Assembly (NCBI GenBank): GCA_030052745.1
Contig: JANBVO010000040.1
Location: forward strand, 186,001-250,000
Length of the DNA: 64,000 nt
DNA from: Pleurostoma richardsiae
Taxonomy: Eukaryota > Ascomycota > Sordariomycetes > Calosphaeriales > Pleurostomataceae
Reading direction: 5' to 3'
The notes beneath the pieces were generated by a model that saw only the letters and a list, made by a program, of their open reading frames with translations, had not been told where the DNA came from and searched no databases. Below, piece after piece: positions 20,801-31,841 of the stretch. How positions within the stretch are numbered: the first letter of the stretch is position 1; each line of letters opens with the position of its first letter. A program made the position numbers and the translations under genes.

Positions 20801-22421
20801 TCTGGAATGTCTGTCCGAGACAGGGACGGGAAGCGGGAAGGACGGGGGAGAAAAGTATCGCTACCATCCATCGTAAGGTTAGCCCCGCGAAATGGCAAAA
20901 AAAAATACCCGGCAGAGGCGCCTCCCCGCAAAAAAAGGGGGGGAAATCCTGGGGGAGCCGGAAGAGGGAGTAGGATGGGACAGGCTGACGTGATGGGGGA
21001 CGGGAAAAAAGAGAGAAAGAGACATACGTCCCAACCCACACGACGACAGCAGCCACTTACACATATCTGCCGGGCTAAACTGCCTGTCTTGCTTGGCCCC
21101 CACTTGCAAATGCTCTTTTCTCCCCCCGGGCGCAGAGAAACCGGGCGACGCGTTGGCAAGCCGCGCAAGGGATGAGATGACATGAGAGAGGCTGAGCCCG
21201 TTGGTATACGTCGCAGGCAGCCAACCACGGAGGGCGAAGGCGACCTGCCTAGATGCGGTGTGGGGGGGAAAAAGGGGGGACGGCATCGAGGAATGGCGGA
21301 GAGATCGCATGACGGCAGACAGCACGGTGTATCCCTCCCGGGGAACTCCGACTTGCCTGTTGTGTGGACAGTAATGGCTCAGGGTCGCGCTGACTGGAGT
21401 GGTTGGCTGACGGCCGCCTTCCGCTGAGAAGTCCTCAGGCAAGGGGAAACAGGAGTAACCGAGTAAGCCGCTTACCTAGGTTACGTAGCAATATGGTGAT
21501 GGTTACAGCCTGACAAAAGTTGATGTTTTCGGGCTTCCAACTGCCGAGGTTAGCAGTTGAGTTTGGAATCCGTATGTTTAGTTTCCAGACATAGACAAGG
21601 TGCATTCGTAAAAACCCATGACACAAGCGATTGCGACTAGCACCAAATGCGACAAGTATGAGATAAGAGGCCAAAAGTGGTTTCGGATCAACGATCAACG
21701 AGGTCTTCATTCATTGCCGTCTCTGACAAGCGGCTAGTGTGGAGTAAGTCTGTCTGACTACCAAGGACCGAAACCAGAAATGTTGTTTTTTCACTCTCTT
21801 GCCTCGAGGGATCCTGTGAGGGAGTGGGAGTTGCTGCTGCCAAACGAGCCTTGTTGAAACACACTTCAGATAAACCGTCCAGAAAATGCCGACAACCGTT
21901 TCCCTTCAGCCCTGTGCGAATGGGATCCCATCCATTCACCGTCTATATGAAGTACTCGTATATCCCACCAGCGGGAAAGCAAATAGATAAAACTGACTCT
22001 CGTTCCGCCCTGCCTGCCGTTGTCGAGTCATGACGTTCCCATGAGCCCCGAGATGCGCCAGTTCGCCCTCCAGCTCAAACATTTGCCTAGTTCCGGGCAC
22101 CTTGTTGACGATAAGACGGGGGACAGACTGGGGTAGCAGAGAGCTCCGTAAAATTCCAACAAATCGAATCTATAGCCTTGAAGGGGGGATATGTCTATTG
22201 AGTAAAAGCCGAAAATAAGACCGGACCCACCTCTGCTTCGTGGGATCCCGAAGGCCGAATTTTCGCAACGGGAGAGATTAGGAAGCAGAGGACGGGCCCT
22301 GTGGCGGTCAAACAAAGAAAAAATTATCCCCGGGGAAAACGCCACGCAATTGTATCCGTCTATAGTCCACATCGTCATCAGGTCGTTGTTCGGTCCTCAA
22401 GCGGGTTGATGCGTGTCCACG
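14853..22421. other. 7.6 kb gene-poor interval
   Basis: No ORF here joins ATG start, codon bias and family resemblance. ORFs up to about 218 codons (for example 19517-20173 minus, 17998-18426 minus) lack homology I can recognise, overlap other-frame ORFs, and in the second case lack an ATG. There is no sign of strong AT-bias as from heavy RIP, and no transposon or tRNA is recognised. The segment 19300-19355 has the repeated TACCTACC motif common in fungal promoters. G/C homopolymer tracts are dense at 20400-21300. The last part, before 22421, should include the cre1 3' UTR. Confidence 0.45.
20413..20433. repeat. Poly-C tract of 21 bases
   Basis: An uninterrupted run of 21 C (G on the minus strand). 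It lies within a region rich in shorter G or C runs and between clearly different sequences. Its exact length is prone to sequencing error. Confidence 0.8.
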
Positions 22422-23684
22422 CTACATTCTGTCCATGAGGTCGCCGCCCGCGATGCTGTTTGAGGATGAACTCCTTCCGCTCGTATTGAATCCCTCGCTA
22501 GGCCCGAGGAGGTCCTGCACTGCAACCTTGGGCGCCTGCGGGACCGGCAGTTTCCTCTGCGTGCCATCGGGCCGGCTCATGATGTCGGTCAAGGATATGC
22601 CCGATTTTGACCCAGCGCTGTTGTGGGAAACAACCGTAGGGAACGGGTGTTCCGGCTGCGGCTCCAAAGGAGCCAGGGCCGGCGCCGTGTGCTGTAGAGA
22701 CAAGGTACGGAAAGGAGGCAACTCGTAGGTCGCCGTGTAAGGGCGCAGCCGCGGAGAATGAGCCGGCGTCGCCAGAGGAGTATGGTCGGGAGTTGGTGAC
22801 AAAGAGTCGTGCGAGAAAGTCGGCGAAGAAGGCGCCGTAGAATTGGGGGAGTTCGGCCTCGACCGCTTGGGTAGCCTGTAATTGTTCCCATAGTGGTCAT
22901 CGTGATGCTCGTCGTGGGAGCTCGATCGCGACATGTGATAAGCAGAAAGACCGGGCAAATGGCTCCGCGATGAATGCATGCTGTTCGAGTAGTATGGGTG
23001 GTGCCGCGCATTGTGATGAGAGAAGGGGGGAGCCACCAGGTTGTCCCGCTCGACCTGGTTCGCCGCCTTCGCAAGCATGGTGATATCCATGCTGGAGCCT
23101 TGAGGGCTTCCACCCATGCCTCGCGCGTACTGGTGTAGGCTGGGCGTAGGGACCGAGTACGACGAGTAAGAATGCGGCGGCGAGACGTTGGGTGACGAGA
23201 TCCCCGAAGGCGGGGCCGATCGAATGTTCTTGGGTGCTGGCGGCGGTGGCATCATGCCGTTGCTCTCCAGGCCCATCATATGAGAGCCCTGGCCCTTGTT
23301 ACCCCTGCGGGAGTTGGGGTTGTTGTGTATCCTCGAGTGCCGAGTCAACTCGTCGGAGCGCGAGAACTTTTTGCTGCAGCCCGGGAACTGGCAGGCGTGG
23401 GGCTTCTCGCCAGTGTGCGTCCTGATGTGTCTCGTCTGGTGCTCCAGACGGTGGAAAGCCTTGTCGCAGAGTGGGCATTTGTAAGGCCGCGGGAGCTCGT
23501 TGGTGACCTCGGGCTCGCCCGGGATGGGGCCATTTGGCCGGATGACAGTGACGGTCGCCATGTCTATGTCTCCTCCTCCTTCACTTTGCTGAGGCTGCGC
23601 AGCAGCGCCGTTGTTGATATCTCCTAGCGCAGATTCGGGGTTCAGCAGGTTGGAAAAATCCACCGCCGACTGTGCTCGTTGCAT
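22422..23684 (-). CDS. cre1: Carbon catabolite repressor CreA/CRE-1, C2H2 zinc-finger regulator
   Basis: Single-exon 420-residue transcriptional repressor that binds SYGGRG sites and silences genes for alternative carbon sources when glucose is present. The ATG at 23682-23684 gives [14 protein letters not shown], the conserved start of Sordariomycete CRE1; the frame stays open to 23825 but the extra residues are not family-like. Two C2H2 fingers lie at residues 70-90 ([19 protein letters not shown]) and 98-120 ([19 protein letters not shown]), joined by TGEKPHA. Next comes [14 protein letters not shown], the usual post-finger basic region. A Ser/Pro/His-rich middle contains [10 protein letters not shown]. 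The C-terminal repression-linked block [20 protein letters not shown] plus [10 protein letters not shown] (about 352-390) is intact. The likely regulatory signals upstream are described separately. I see no truncation or odd feature. Confidence 0.97.
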   Translation of the reverse strand: MQRAQSAVDFSNLLNPESALGDINNGAAAQPQQSEGGGDIDMATVTVIRPNGPIPGEPEVTNELPRPYKCPLCDKAFHRLEHQTRHIRTHTGEKPHACQFPGCSKKFSRSDELTRHSRIHNNPNSRRGNKGQGSHMMGLESNGMMPPPPAPKNIRSAPPSGISSPNVSPPHSYSSYSVPTPSLHQYARGMGGSPQGSSMDITMLAKAANQVERDNLVAPPFSHHNARHHPYYSNSMHSSRSHLPGLSAYHMSRSSSHDEHHDDHYGNNYRLPKRSRPNSPNSTAPSSPTFSHDSLSPTPDHTPLATPAHSPRLRPYTATYELPPFRTLSLQHTAPALAPLEPQPEHPFPTVVSHNSAGSKSGISLTDIMSRPDGTQRKLPVPQAPKVAVQDLLGPSEGFNTSGRSSSSNSIAGGDLMDRM

Positions 23685-23908
23685 GTGATCGCCCTTCGGT
23701 TTACACCGGACTGGCGACGACTGGAAAGTTGCTGGTTTCCGACTGGTTGCGCGCTGCGACTGTCTTGCAGCAGATCCAAGATCAAAATCCCGCAGAGGCG
23801 TGTACCAAGTGGTCGATGAGTGCAAGCGTGTAGCTTGAAGCTGCGCGTGCGGTCGCTTGGCCGGGCTGTTGCTGGTGTTGCGTTGGTTGTGCGGAGATAT
23901 TGCCGGCT

Positions 23909-23915
23909 CTATATA
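23909..23915 (-). promoter_or_regulatory. TATA box of cre1
   Basis: Read on the minus strand this is TATATAG, about 225 bp upstream of the cre1 ATG. It is the only good TATA element in the upstream kilobase that I noticed, so a leader of roughly 190 nt is plausible. Confidence 0.45.
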
Positions 23916-23970
23916 GGAGCGTTGTGGTTTTCTTGGTTGGGGTTGGGGGGGTTGAGGGGGGTAGGCGAGT

Positions 23971-24016
23971 CTGGGGTGGAAGTCATAAAAATTCGAAAAA
24001 AGGTCCTATCCTGGGG
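23971..24016. promoter_or_regulatory. Pair of CTGGGG (SYGGRG) motifs upstream of cre1
   Basis: CTGGGG occurs at 23971-23976 and 24011-24016, 40 bp apart in the same orientation. Both lie just upstream of the cre1 TATA element. A third copy on the other strand is at 24341-24346. SYGGRG is the established CreA/CRE-1 recognition sequence and paired sites are typically functional, so self-repression is plausible. The motif is short and common in GC-rich DNA, so this is suggestive only. Confidence 0.35.
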
Positions 24017-27000
24017 GAGGAGGGACGAGGAACCGAGTGGTTTTAAATGGCTTTGGTGCCGGCGGCGGGTCGGTACCCAAGTACAGCAAGTACAGTCCTG
24101 TCCTGACGCAGCGCAGGTACCTTGCGGCTTTCCCAGCGCGGCGTCTCTTTTGGCTTCGGGGGAAAGTAGGGGCAGAGGGGGGCGCCGGAGGGGGAGGGCA
24201 GAGGGGGGGTAGGAGGAAGGGAAGGCATGTGGAGTGGGGAGTGGGGTGGGCGAGGACTCTGGAGAGGCAGAAGAGGCAGAAGGACGCAGGACGGAGAAAG
24301 ACAACGAGATACAAGCCCGAGGTACATCATCGGCCGGGTACCCCAGGGGACCCCCATAGATTAGGACAAAAGGCAGGGTCCCACCGGGTACCTCTGTCGC
24401 CGACGAAAGCGGGCGTCGGTACTTCTACGGCGGTCACTCGGATGGGATGGACTGGAACGGGGGCATCTACGGGGCTCCAGAGCAAAGTACTCCGCGGTAT
24501 CCCCTCGCCTGCGCGTGGGCAGTGGGCAGGCGGAGTCAGTCAGTGGGTGTGCGGGCCTGCCAGCAGAAATTCTCGGCGTCTTTTTTCTGCCCTCGCGGCC
24601 GCGCCCCAAACCGAGTCGACGAGGAGATTTCACCATCCGCGCTAGTCCTCTTGGGGCAGTGTCTTAGAGATAGCAGCACTGGGGCCCCCGAGACCGCTGC
24701 GAGGTACGCCCGCAGAGCAGGCCATCCTCTCAAGACTCGAGTACCTCTGGCACCAGCCAGCCCACGCGCAGATATCGCAGGGCAGAGACCGACTCGTGAG
24801 CTGGGCGAGGCCGTAGCAGAGAGGGCGAGAGGGCGCGCGAGGGCGCTAACCTCTACTTCTTTAGGAAACCGTGCGGTTATCCTGGCAAACTTTCGACAGG
24901 CGCCCTGAACTCTGTCTGGATGTGCTGTTCTCCTTGCCATGGTCGCCTGAGAGCGCTCAAGGTGCTGACGCCGCTTCAGGCAGACAGAATCCGGGCGCAG
25001 CGTGGTGCTATGTGGCTGCATCACACAGGCTGATTGGGCGCTGACAAGTCGCAATCGTAATTACCACATGCCTTTTGCTTGAGTTTCCTCATGCTGTCTG
25101 CAGCGAGGTGGTGACGTGCGGACGGGCAATGAGACGGCAACTCTACGCTTGTTGTCCCGCTCCGCCAAAATGGCGAAAAGACAGAGCAGAATTACGAAAC
25201 CACTGAGCGATCACGTCGTGTCACGGCTGAACCATGCTGTTGTCTCTGGACGGTACCTCTTACCTCAGTCTCACCCCAGTATGCATCTCTCGACATATGG
25301 CTTGGCAAATTAGCAAGAACCTTTTGGGGGCAAGCAGGAAGAGGTGGTGGCTCTAGTCAGCTTCACTTCCTCAACAATTCTGAAAGTCTGTTCAGAACCT
25401 GTCGAAACCCGACGAGTTCTCAGGCAGCCAGACGAGGCTTCGGGCCTTTCTCTGGACATGACCTGTCCTCACACATGCCAGTGCTCGGTGTACACGTACG
25501 TGTGATGCAAGCACTGCCTACTCCGTGTGCTCGATCGATCAAACACTCTTCGTCAGCGGCACCATTTACAGTTTTGCGGAGGGTGGGGGGTCGCCCGGCA
25601 CGGGGAAGGGGCATGCCGACGTCCCCAGACAGACAGACGCCCATCATCAACAAGGCTCTCTGTACGACAACATCCGTACGCCTGTCGCCTGCTGACACCT
25701 GAGCGACGAGAGAGGCACTGGAACAAGACAAGAAGCCGACTGCCCATGGAGGGTGAGAGTCGCCCAGCCGGGTCATCTGGGCAGATCACAGCGCGACGTG
25801 GGACGTGGCTCGACCTTGCCGTGGGGTGATCCTAGAGAGATAAGGACCGAGCTAGCGAGCCTCTCGGGGTGTGGAGTGCGGAGGGCCGAGAGTGTCTCAA
25901 AGTCAACCGTGTCCCGTCCTTGCCTGCCAATCTGCTAGCCAAGCTCTGGGCCTGTGGCGGCTGCTCTCAGGCTCCTTAGGCTCTTGGACAGGCCGCTGAT
26001 TACCCGGGGCAATGCCTCGAAATCCTCCACATCGTATCCGAGGCCGAACCGACATGGCGCCAGGCGATTTGCCCGCGCAGTGGGCCAATCGCTGGGCAGA
26101 ACTCGCTCTCCATGAGATTCGGCGAGATTCCGGGGAAGGTGAGCTTGGGCTAGGGCGAAGGGCACGCCGATTGCAGACTCTCCTTTCCTCAAGCGTTGAT
26201 CTGGGGTAAATGTGGCCCGATGTTCAGTGGTCTCGCCCTCGATGGGGTTCTTCCCCTGCTTCCCTAGCAGATCGAGAGCAAAAAGGGGTCTTTCCTCGGC
26301 GCAGACTGCTCACAGCTTTTTCCGTCGGCTACATCGCTTCGGTTCAGGGCGCGTGGGGGGCAGCAGCACCCTGTCCGTTTAGTGCAGCCGACGGTGACTC
26401 TACCCCGGAGCAGCTGGTGTGCTCGTCTGATATTTGTTCTCCCGTCCAAAACATCCAATGCTCGGGACAAATCAAGCAAAGAGATTCTCTTGTTGTCTCC
26501 GCGCTCTCTAATACCCCGCTTTCACCATAGTAGAGCAAGCACGCGACTTCCTCGGCATATACAGACAGATGGCAGACTGGTACCAGCCGGTCTTGTCCAT
26601 TTCCGACATCCTGGGGCCTGGATCGACGAAGCACATATCCAGATAAGGACTAGCCCGAAGCGGCAATATCTGGGGAGGGACCGAGATCTTAGATAAGATC
26701 GAGCATTCTGGCACTCCATCCAGCTTTCCCATCCGCCGGAGGACACACGTAACAGAAAGGCCTTGGCTCTTCATTCATGCCTCGCTACAGGAAGGACCTC
26801 ATCAATGCGTTCTGTCTAGAACTTCAACAGTAGTTCCGCACGCTGTGTCTACGACGGTAGTTGCAGCCCGGCTGATGCCTTCGGCGTACGATCCGAGGTT
26901 GTTGCCGTGCGATGGCGTATTCGTACCTGAAACTCTCCGTTTTGCGGAGAAGGTATGACGCTGTGGCATGATCTTGCCTGGTCCTCGTGAGATTTCCCCA

Positions 27001-29389
27001 CAACCGCTACTATGCATTAAGCGCCCATCGCACGAGTTTGTCCGTCTTTCCGCGAACACGTCTGGAGGGGAAGCCTTCCTGGCCGCACGATCCGGATGCC
27101 TCGTGCGGTTTCTGCTGCATCGTCAGGTTTTCCGTCGCATCGCCAGCGACGCATCCACCGGCACATCTCAGAGGGCGTCCGCGACTGCCGATGACCGGAG
27201 GACCGTCGATTACTCTCTCACCTCCAGCCTCCGTTGTACCGCTGGCAGGCTGCGCTTGACCCTTCGGGGGCTATTGACGAGACTACATCCTTGGCTCCGG
27301 GCATAACACAAATTCTTTTGCGCAGCAATCAGGTTCTTTCTTCGGTGCTGACTAACCCCGGGCGGCTCGAGTCAGTAAGGGCCGACTCGGCACTTGAGGA
27401 ATTTTGATTTTCCCCGCGCAGATGCTACAAGAAACGTCTTTGATGGCAAATTTTCTCCATGGCCTTCCCCGTAGCCACGCTTCTAGCGTCAATGGCAGGC
27501 AATCTGTATCATGGCCTACGTGTCTGTACGGCTTCGGCCAGGCTCAACCTCGGCCGCTCGGAGTCCGAGTCGTGATAGCTCAAGACACGTAGCGCAGAGT
27601 ACACGTATCCGGCCGGAAGCTTTGCCTCTTCTCGTTGGACCTCGGTGATGAGGAGGAATGGACGAGCGAGCAAGGGGAGTGAGTTACACTGCCCCTTGTG
27701 GAGGTGATCCCCATTGCAGCGATCCTCAAGCCGCTCCCGTGGGAGCATGGGAGGCGCCCACAGATTCCCCGGTTCGAATTTACCCGGACGCTCCACCCTT
27801 TAATCGAGTTACATGAGGCGAAGACTTCCCACCTTGGAACGTCTGACTCTGAAGCATGTGGGGACAAGAGCTTCCCCAATTTTTTATTTTCGTCTTGCCG
27901 TCTTGGGGATGCCGACATTCTCCGATAGTTGGGGCAGGCCTTCGTAAACTCGAATGGTCCTGTCCATGCACCAGAGACAAGAGCCATTCTGCGTTGCAAC
28001 TGTAAGACCATCCATCCATCCGAACAGGCCCATACTTGAGTGCCGGCCAGAGAGATGAGGTCAGGACTCAGTGATTAGAGTTTGCCCTGGTGAGATCTGA
28101 CATGTGCTTCTCCCCAACAAAGCGGCAGAAACTGCCAGATAATCAGGAGGAGAGGTGCCCCTATCACATGTAAGGCACTCACTCCGTGATGGTTGCTCGA
28201 AAAGAGCTGCTTTTGGCTCTGGAGGATCTCCGTCAAGCATATGCCAGATAGGAGGTAGATCCCCTTTCCCCGAGAGCTTACGTCGACGGCGTACTGTCAG
28301 CGACGACACCCTCCGCAGCCGTGATCGAATCAGAGCTGAGGCTTGCGTCCCGATGAGGATGTACCTTGCAGCAGCCCCAACACTTAGTGACCTAGCTCTC
28401 ACACGCCATGGTCTCCCCGAGTTGCGCCGGATAGAGGAGTGAGCTGGTAGATCGTTCTCGTCCATTCAGACATACATGCCTGGCCACATGCCTTATCTAC
28501 CTACCCCAACTTTACCCAACCTGGGAAAGCACAGCTTTGAGCGCGCAATGGAAACAAACAGAACCGAAGCCCGTGAAATCATGGGTGAGGGGCTCAGAGC
28601 TGATGAAAGAGCCAGTAAGTTGCGAAACGCAGAAAGCACGAGCATAACGTTGGGAGGCGGGCGGAGGCGGGCTCGGAAAGGGGTTCCGGTGCGGTTCCCT
28701 TGGTAAGCCATAAGCGGATTTGCCATCTCGATGCAGGGCGGATCATGCATGCGAAGATATTCGAAACGAATACCTCCCCCGTAACTGAACACAAGACAAT
28801 GCGACCAGAAGCAAAACCGGCGGGGGGAGCTGTCCCATAACTCCGCGCCTTCTCAAGGCTTCTCAAACGGACCGCGGGGCCCCATGCGCCGCCTCTTCGC
28901 TGGTCTGCGTCCGTTCGTCAATGCCCGGTGTCACACACAATGTCAGGTTCCCGGAGCTGCTAAAGAGGCAAAAATAGAAGCAATATAGCCATTATATTGC
29001 CCTCCGCATCCCCCTTTGCGCAGAACCGGGATCCGTGAGAGTTACGCCGCATGAACGAAGCGTGCCCAAGCTGCGCTCTTAGGGGGACTAGGTCCTTCTC
29101 CGCGCATTCAGGCTGGGTTGGAAGGGGATGCTCAACTTCCCCCAGGATCCCTCAATCCTCACTGGAGATTATGATGTGGGGGTAACACAAGAGGCCGCAC
29201 TGCAGGGGGCTTTGCCTGTATCACATCTCAGGAGGCACGAGTTCCTCCGTCCAGCTTCCGGGGGGAAACACATTTCGCTACAGGGTCTGGCCACCGTAGG
29301 TCCCGTCTTCCCCGAGGCTCCTTGGGCGCGGCAATCCTCAGCTGATCCCTCGGGAAAACATCTGGCGCCAGCCGAGGGCAGGCTACCTC

Positions 29390-30082
29390 ATGTACGCCCT
29401 CGGTGGAGCGTCCTCAGGTATCATTAGTTCACAGATAAGTGATCATCTGAGTTGGTGCTATTTCTGCGAGAAAGGCCACGATATCTCCTCTTCCTCGTCG
29501 GCTGGACCCCGTCTCGAGGCGCTCTGGAACCCGATATCGTATCTCTGTCGGAGGGCCTATCTGGCACTACGTGAATTAGCCCGAGCTGGTCATGAGGCGG
29601 TCTTCGGACGGTCTCATGCCCCCTCGACAGGGTCCTGGCCCCCCCACACTTGGCACCTGTTGTCACCCAATTTCGCGGCGAGCATCCGCCCTCCTGGGAG
29701 CCGAAACCCGGGTTTTGGGGTTTTGGGGTTTCGGCAACGCGGGGTCCATGATCGCCTCGACCTGAGACGGGAGCAAGGCAGACCTGGTCATGGAGGTGCA
29801 AGCCGCAGAGTCAGCTGCCGGCGGGTACTCACCACACCCACAGAAGGCGGAGTGGCTTGCTCTGCAGCCGGTTCGACTGCCGCGAGCGTGATATGGGGTC
29901 TCACGCAAATCACCTCGACAGTGGTCGGCGTCGGAAGTATGGCCGTGGGGGTTTACGTTCACATGAACTGGCGAAGTGAGACACTCTCGGATGCATTATC
30001 ATCCATCCGCTCAACCGAGCAGGATAGTCGGTCACTGATCCACTTCCATCTGATATTTTCAATTGCTGCGATCGGAGTCTAA
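29390..30082 (+). other. 230-codon ORF, uncertain, possible gene remnant
   Basis: An ATG-initiated ORF of 230 codons that I do not recognise. The first two thirds have mixed codon use and no obvious fold. The last third looks more protein-like, with a hydrophobic stretch (TQITSTVVGVGSMAVGVYVH, about residues 183-202) followed by a possible amphipathic helix (ETLSDALSSIRSTEQDSRSL). A TTTTGGGG repeat with a nearby inverted repeat interrupts the middle (29701-29734), where it codes for Gly/Phe-rich residues. It could be a decayed gene or chance. It ends 247 bp before the RAD55-like start and is on the same strand. Confidence 0.15.
29701..29734. repeat. Inverted repeat with G-rich loop
   Basis: CCGAAACCC (29701-29709) and GGGTTTCGG (29726-29734) form 9 bp arms. 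Inside them AAACCCGGGTTT (29704-29715) is itself a perfect 12 bp palindrome. The loop is made of TTTTGGGG units, giving three G runs in close spacing. It could form a hairpin or a near-G-quadruplex; function is unknown. Confidence 0.6.
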
Positions 30083-30328
30083 AATTGGGTTCTCCAAAAG
30101 CTGGAGATCTCTCAGATAGACTTCGTACGGGTGCAACGAGCTGGACGGGCACTCGTAAGCAGCTGGTCAAGAGGTCACGTGATACTCACCGTAGACCTAG
30201 ACACCGCTGTACCAATGGACAAGCGGCAGCACGAGACGTCTGTCAGTAACGGCAGCTCTCATCAGCCTTACTGAAACAGACTCTCATTATGGCCTAGAAG
30301 TGACCATGCAACTCCGTCATCAGCAAAC

Positions 30329-31841
30329 ATGGACTACCACTCGATCCATGGACATGATGTTTCGAGCTTTGACCTACCGTCGACCCGTACGTGACTCTCT
30401 CACTGCCATGACTCTGGAGCCCAGATTAACCCGCCTGGACAGATCGGCTACCTACCGTATCCGCGGCAGACGCGCTAGATGACCTCGATGCCGACACGTC
30501 TAGATATGTCTCCACGAGCCTTCCTCTTCTAGACGAAGCATTGGCTGTCGGCGCTTTGGACGCCCGTGATCCAGAGCAACCTAACCACGGCGGTGTCCCT
30601 AAGGGTCAAGTGACTGAGATCTGGGGCCCGCCCGGTGTTGGAAAGACGACTTTCGGGTGCATAGCTCCTACTCCATCTCACTAAACTCATTCTGACTTGT
30701 GGCACAGACTCCAGCTAGCTTCAAATGCACTTCGTGAGAGCAAGAGTGTCGTCTGGGTAGGTCCGTTCAGCCTAACCTCGTGGTCTCGCCTTCAAGTCCT
30801 CCACATGCCCGCTAACCTCTTTATCAAGACTGCTTGTCCCAACTCTGTTATGACCGCCTTGCAGACATCTCTGCAGCGCCGAGTGGGGACGACCTGGCCG
30901 GTGTCTCTGGCTTGGAGAGGTTCCTTCACTACACCTGTCCGACTCTGCCTCATTTCATTGCCATAGCCTGTAGGCCCACGGCATCCACTATTCCCGAAGG
31001 CACCAGCCTCGTTGTCATTGACTCCCTCTCTGCACTGGTCAATCATGCGTTCCCAAGGGCAACTGACAGCAAAACCCCGGCTAAGAACGGTAACAAAGGT
31101 AAGGGTTCTGTTGGTTCCAGCCGGTAATACGGCCGCTTATAGTCACTTCGTCAGGCCCCTCACCTTCAGCTCGAAGGCTGCAACTGCTGCAATATATGGT
31201 CGGTGCCCTGCAGAAACTGGCGGCTACTCGTGACATCGCCGTGGTTGTCCTCACTCAATGTGCGACGAGGATGCAGGGAGAGCGTGGAGCGAGTCTGATT
31301 CCCGCCATCAACGCCAATGTGTGGGATCAATGCATTGCAAACAGGCTTGTCCTATTCAGAGACTGGGCCTGGAACGGGGAGCAAGCATTCGGACTGCATT
31401 TTGTTGGAATTCAAAAATTCAATGGCAAAGCGACCCCAGAATCAGTCGAGAACATATCTGCATTCCAGGTCGAGAGAGTAAGCACCCTTGCCCGAACGAC
31501 TACACGCATCTTCACACATGATGCTGACCCGGGAACAGGCCGGACTGTCGGCTGCGAAGTACGACGCTAGTCAACCCTCGATAACGCTATCTTCTACTCC
31601 GGCTCGGAAGCGGAAGTTCGGGGAGTCTGGATTCGAGATCCCTGACAGCGACGACGAGGACTACGGCTGGGACGAAGGCGAAGACGCAATGCCGAAGATG
31701 CCGCCGCAGTGGCAAGGCAGCGAGGACATCCTGCTCGGCCAGCACCCCGAGAGCGAGGATGACGAGGAAGCCGGCGCCGACATCGAGGCTGAAGCTAGCG
31801 GCGAAGAGCCGCACCCCATTGACAAAAGAGAAGAGGCGTAG
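30329..31841 (+). CDS. RAD55: RAD55-like RAD51 paralogue, RecA-family ATPase
   Basis: Recombination mediator of the RecA/RAD51 family, expected to assist Rad51 filament formation in homologous recombination. Six exons by hand: 30329-30386, 30443-30656, 30708-30760, 30829-31098, 31170-31477, 31539-31841, totalling 401 residues. Introns are 51-71 bp; the third has the less common donor GTCCGT, chosen because it restores VVWVD. The Walker A region reads GQVTEIWGPPGVGKTTFGLQ (about residues 75-94), close to the yeast Rad55 form GPPGxGKTxFGxQL. Walker B is LVVIDSLSALV. RLQLLQYMVGALQKLA, IAVVVLTQCATRMQ and NRLVLFRDWAW follow; LFRDW also recalls Rad55. The C terminus is acidic with a basic KRKFG before SDDEDYGWDEGED. 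A Rad57 or other paralogue identity is the main alternative, as the assignment rests on remembered motifs. Confidence 0.82.

Larger units (their letters stand above)
23685..30328. other. 6.6 kb gene-poor interval: cre1 promoter and spacer before RAD55
   Basis: The first 0.7 kb holds the cre1 leader and promoter with G-rich runs. From about 24.4 to 29.3 kb only short ORFs in all frames are seen (up to about 170 codons), without recognisable domains, introns or codon bias. At 29390-30082 a longer ATG ORF is listed separately. No tRNA, rRNA or transposon is recognised. Confidence 0.4.

Noticed and set aside
23685-23825. N-terminal extension of cre1 up to 23825
   Set aside because: The extra 47 codons begin before the conserved [10 protein letters not shown] start and do not resemble CRE1; they read as leader.
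27770-27790. GGTTCGAATTT resembling a tRNA B box
   Set aside because: The flanks do not form a T-stem and no other tRNA part is present.
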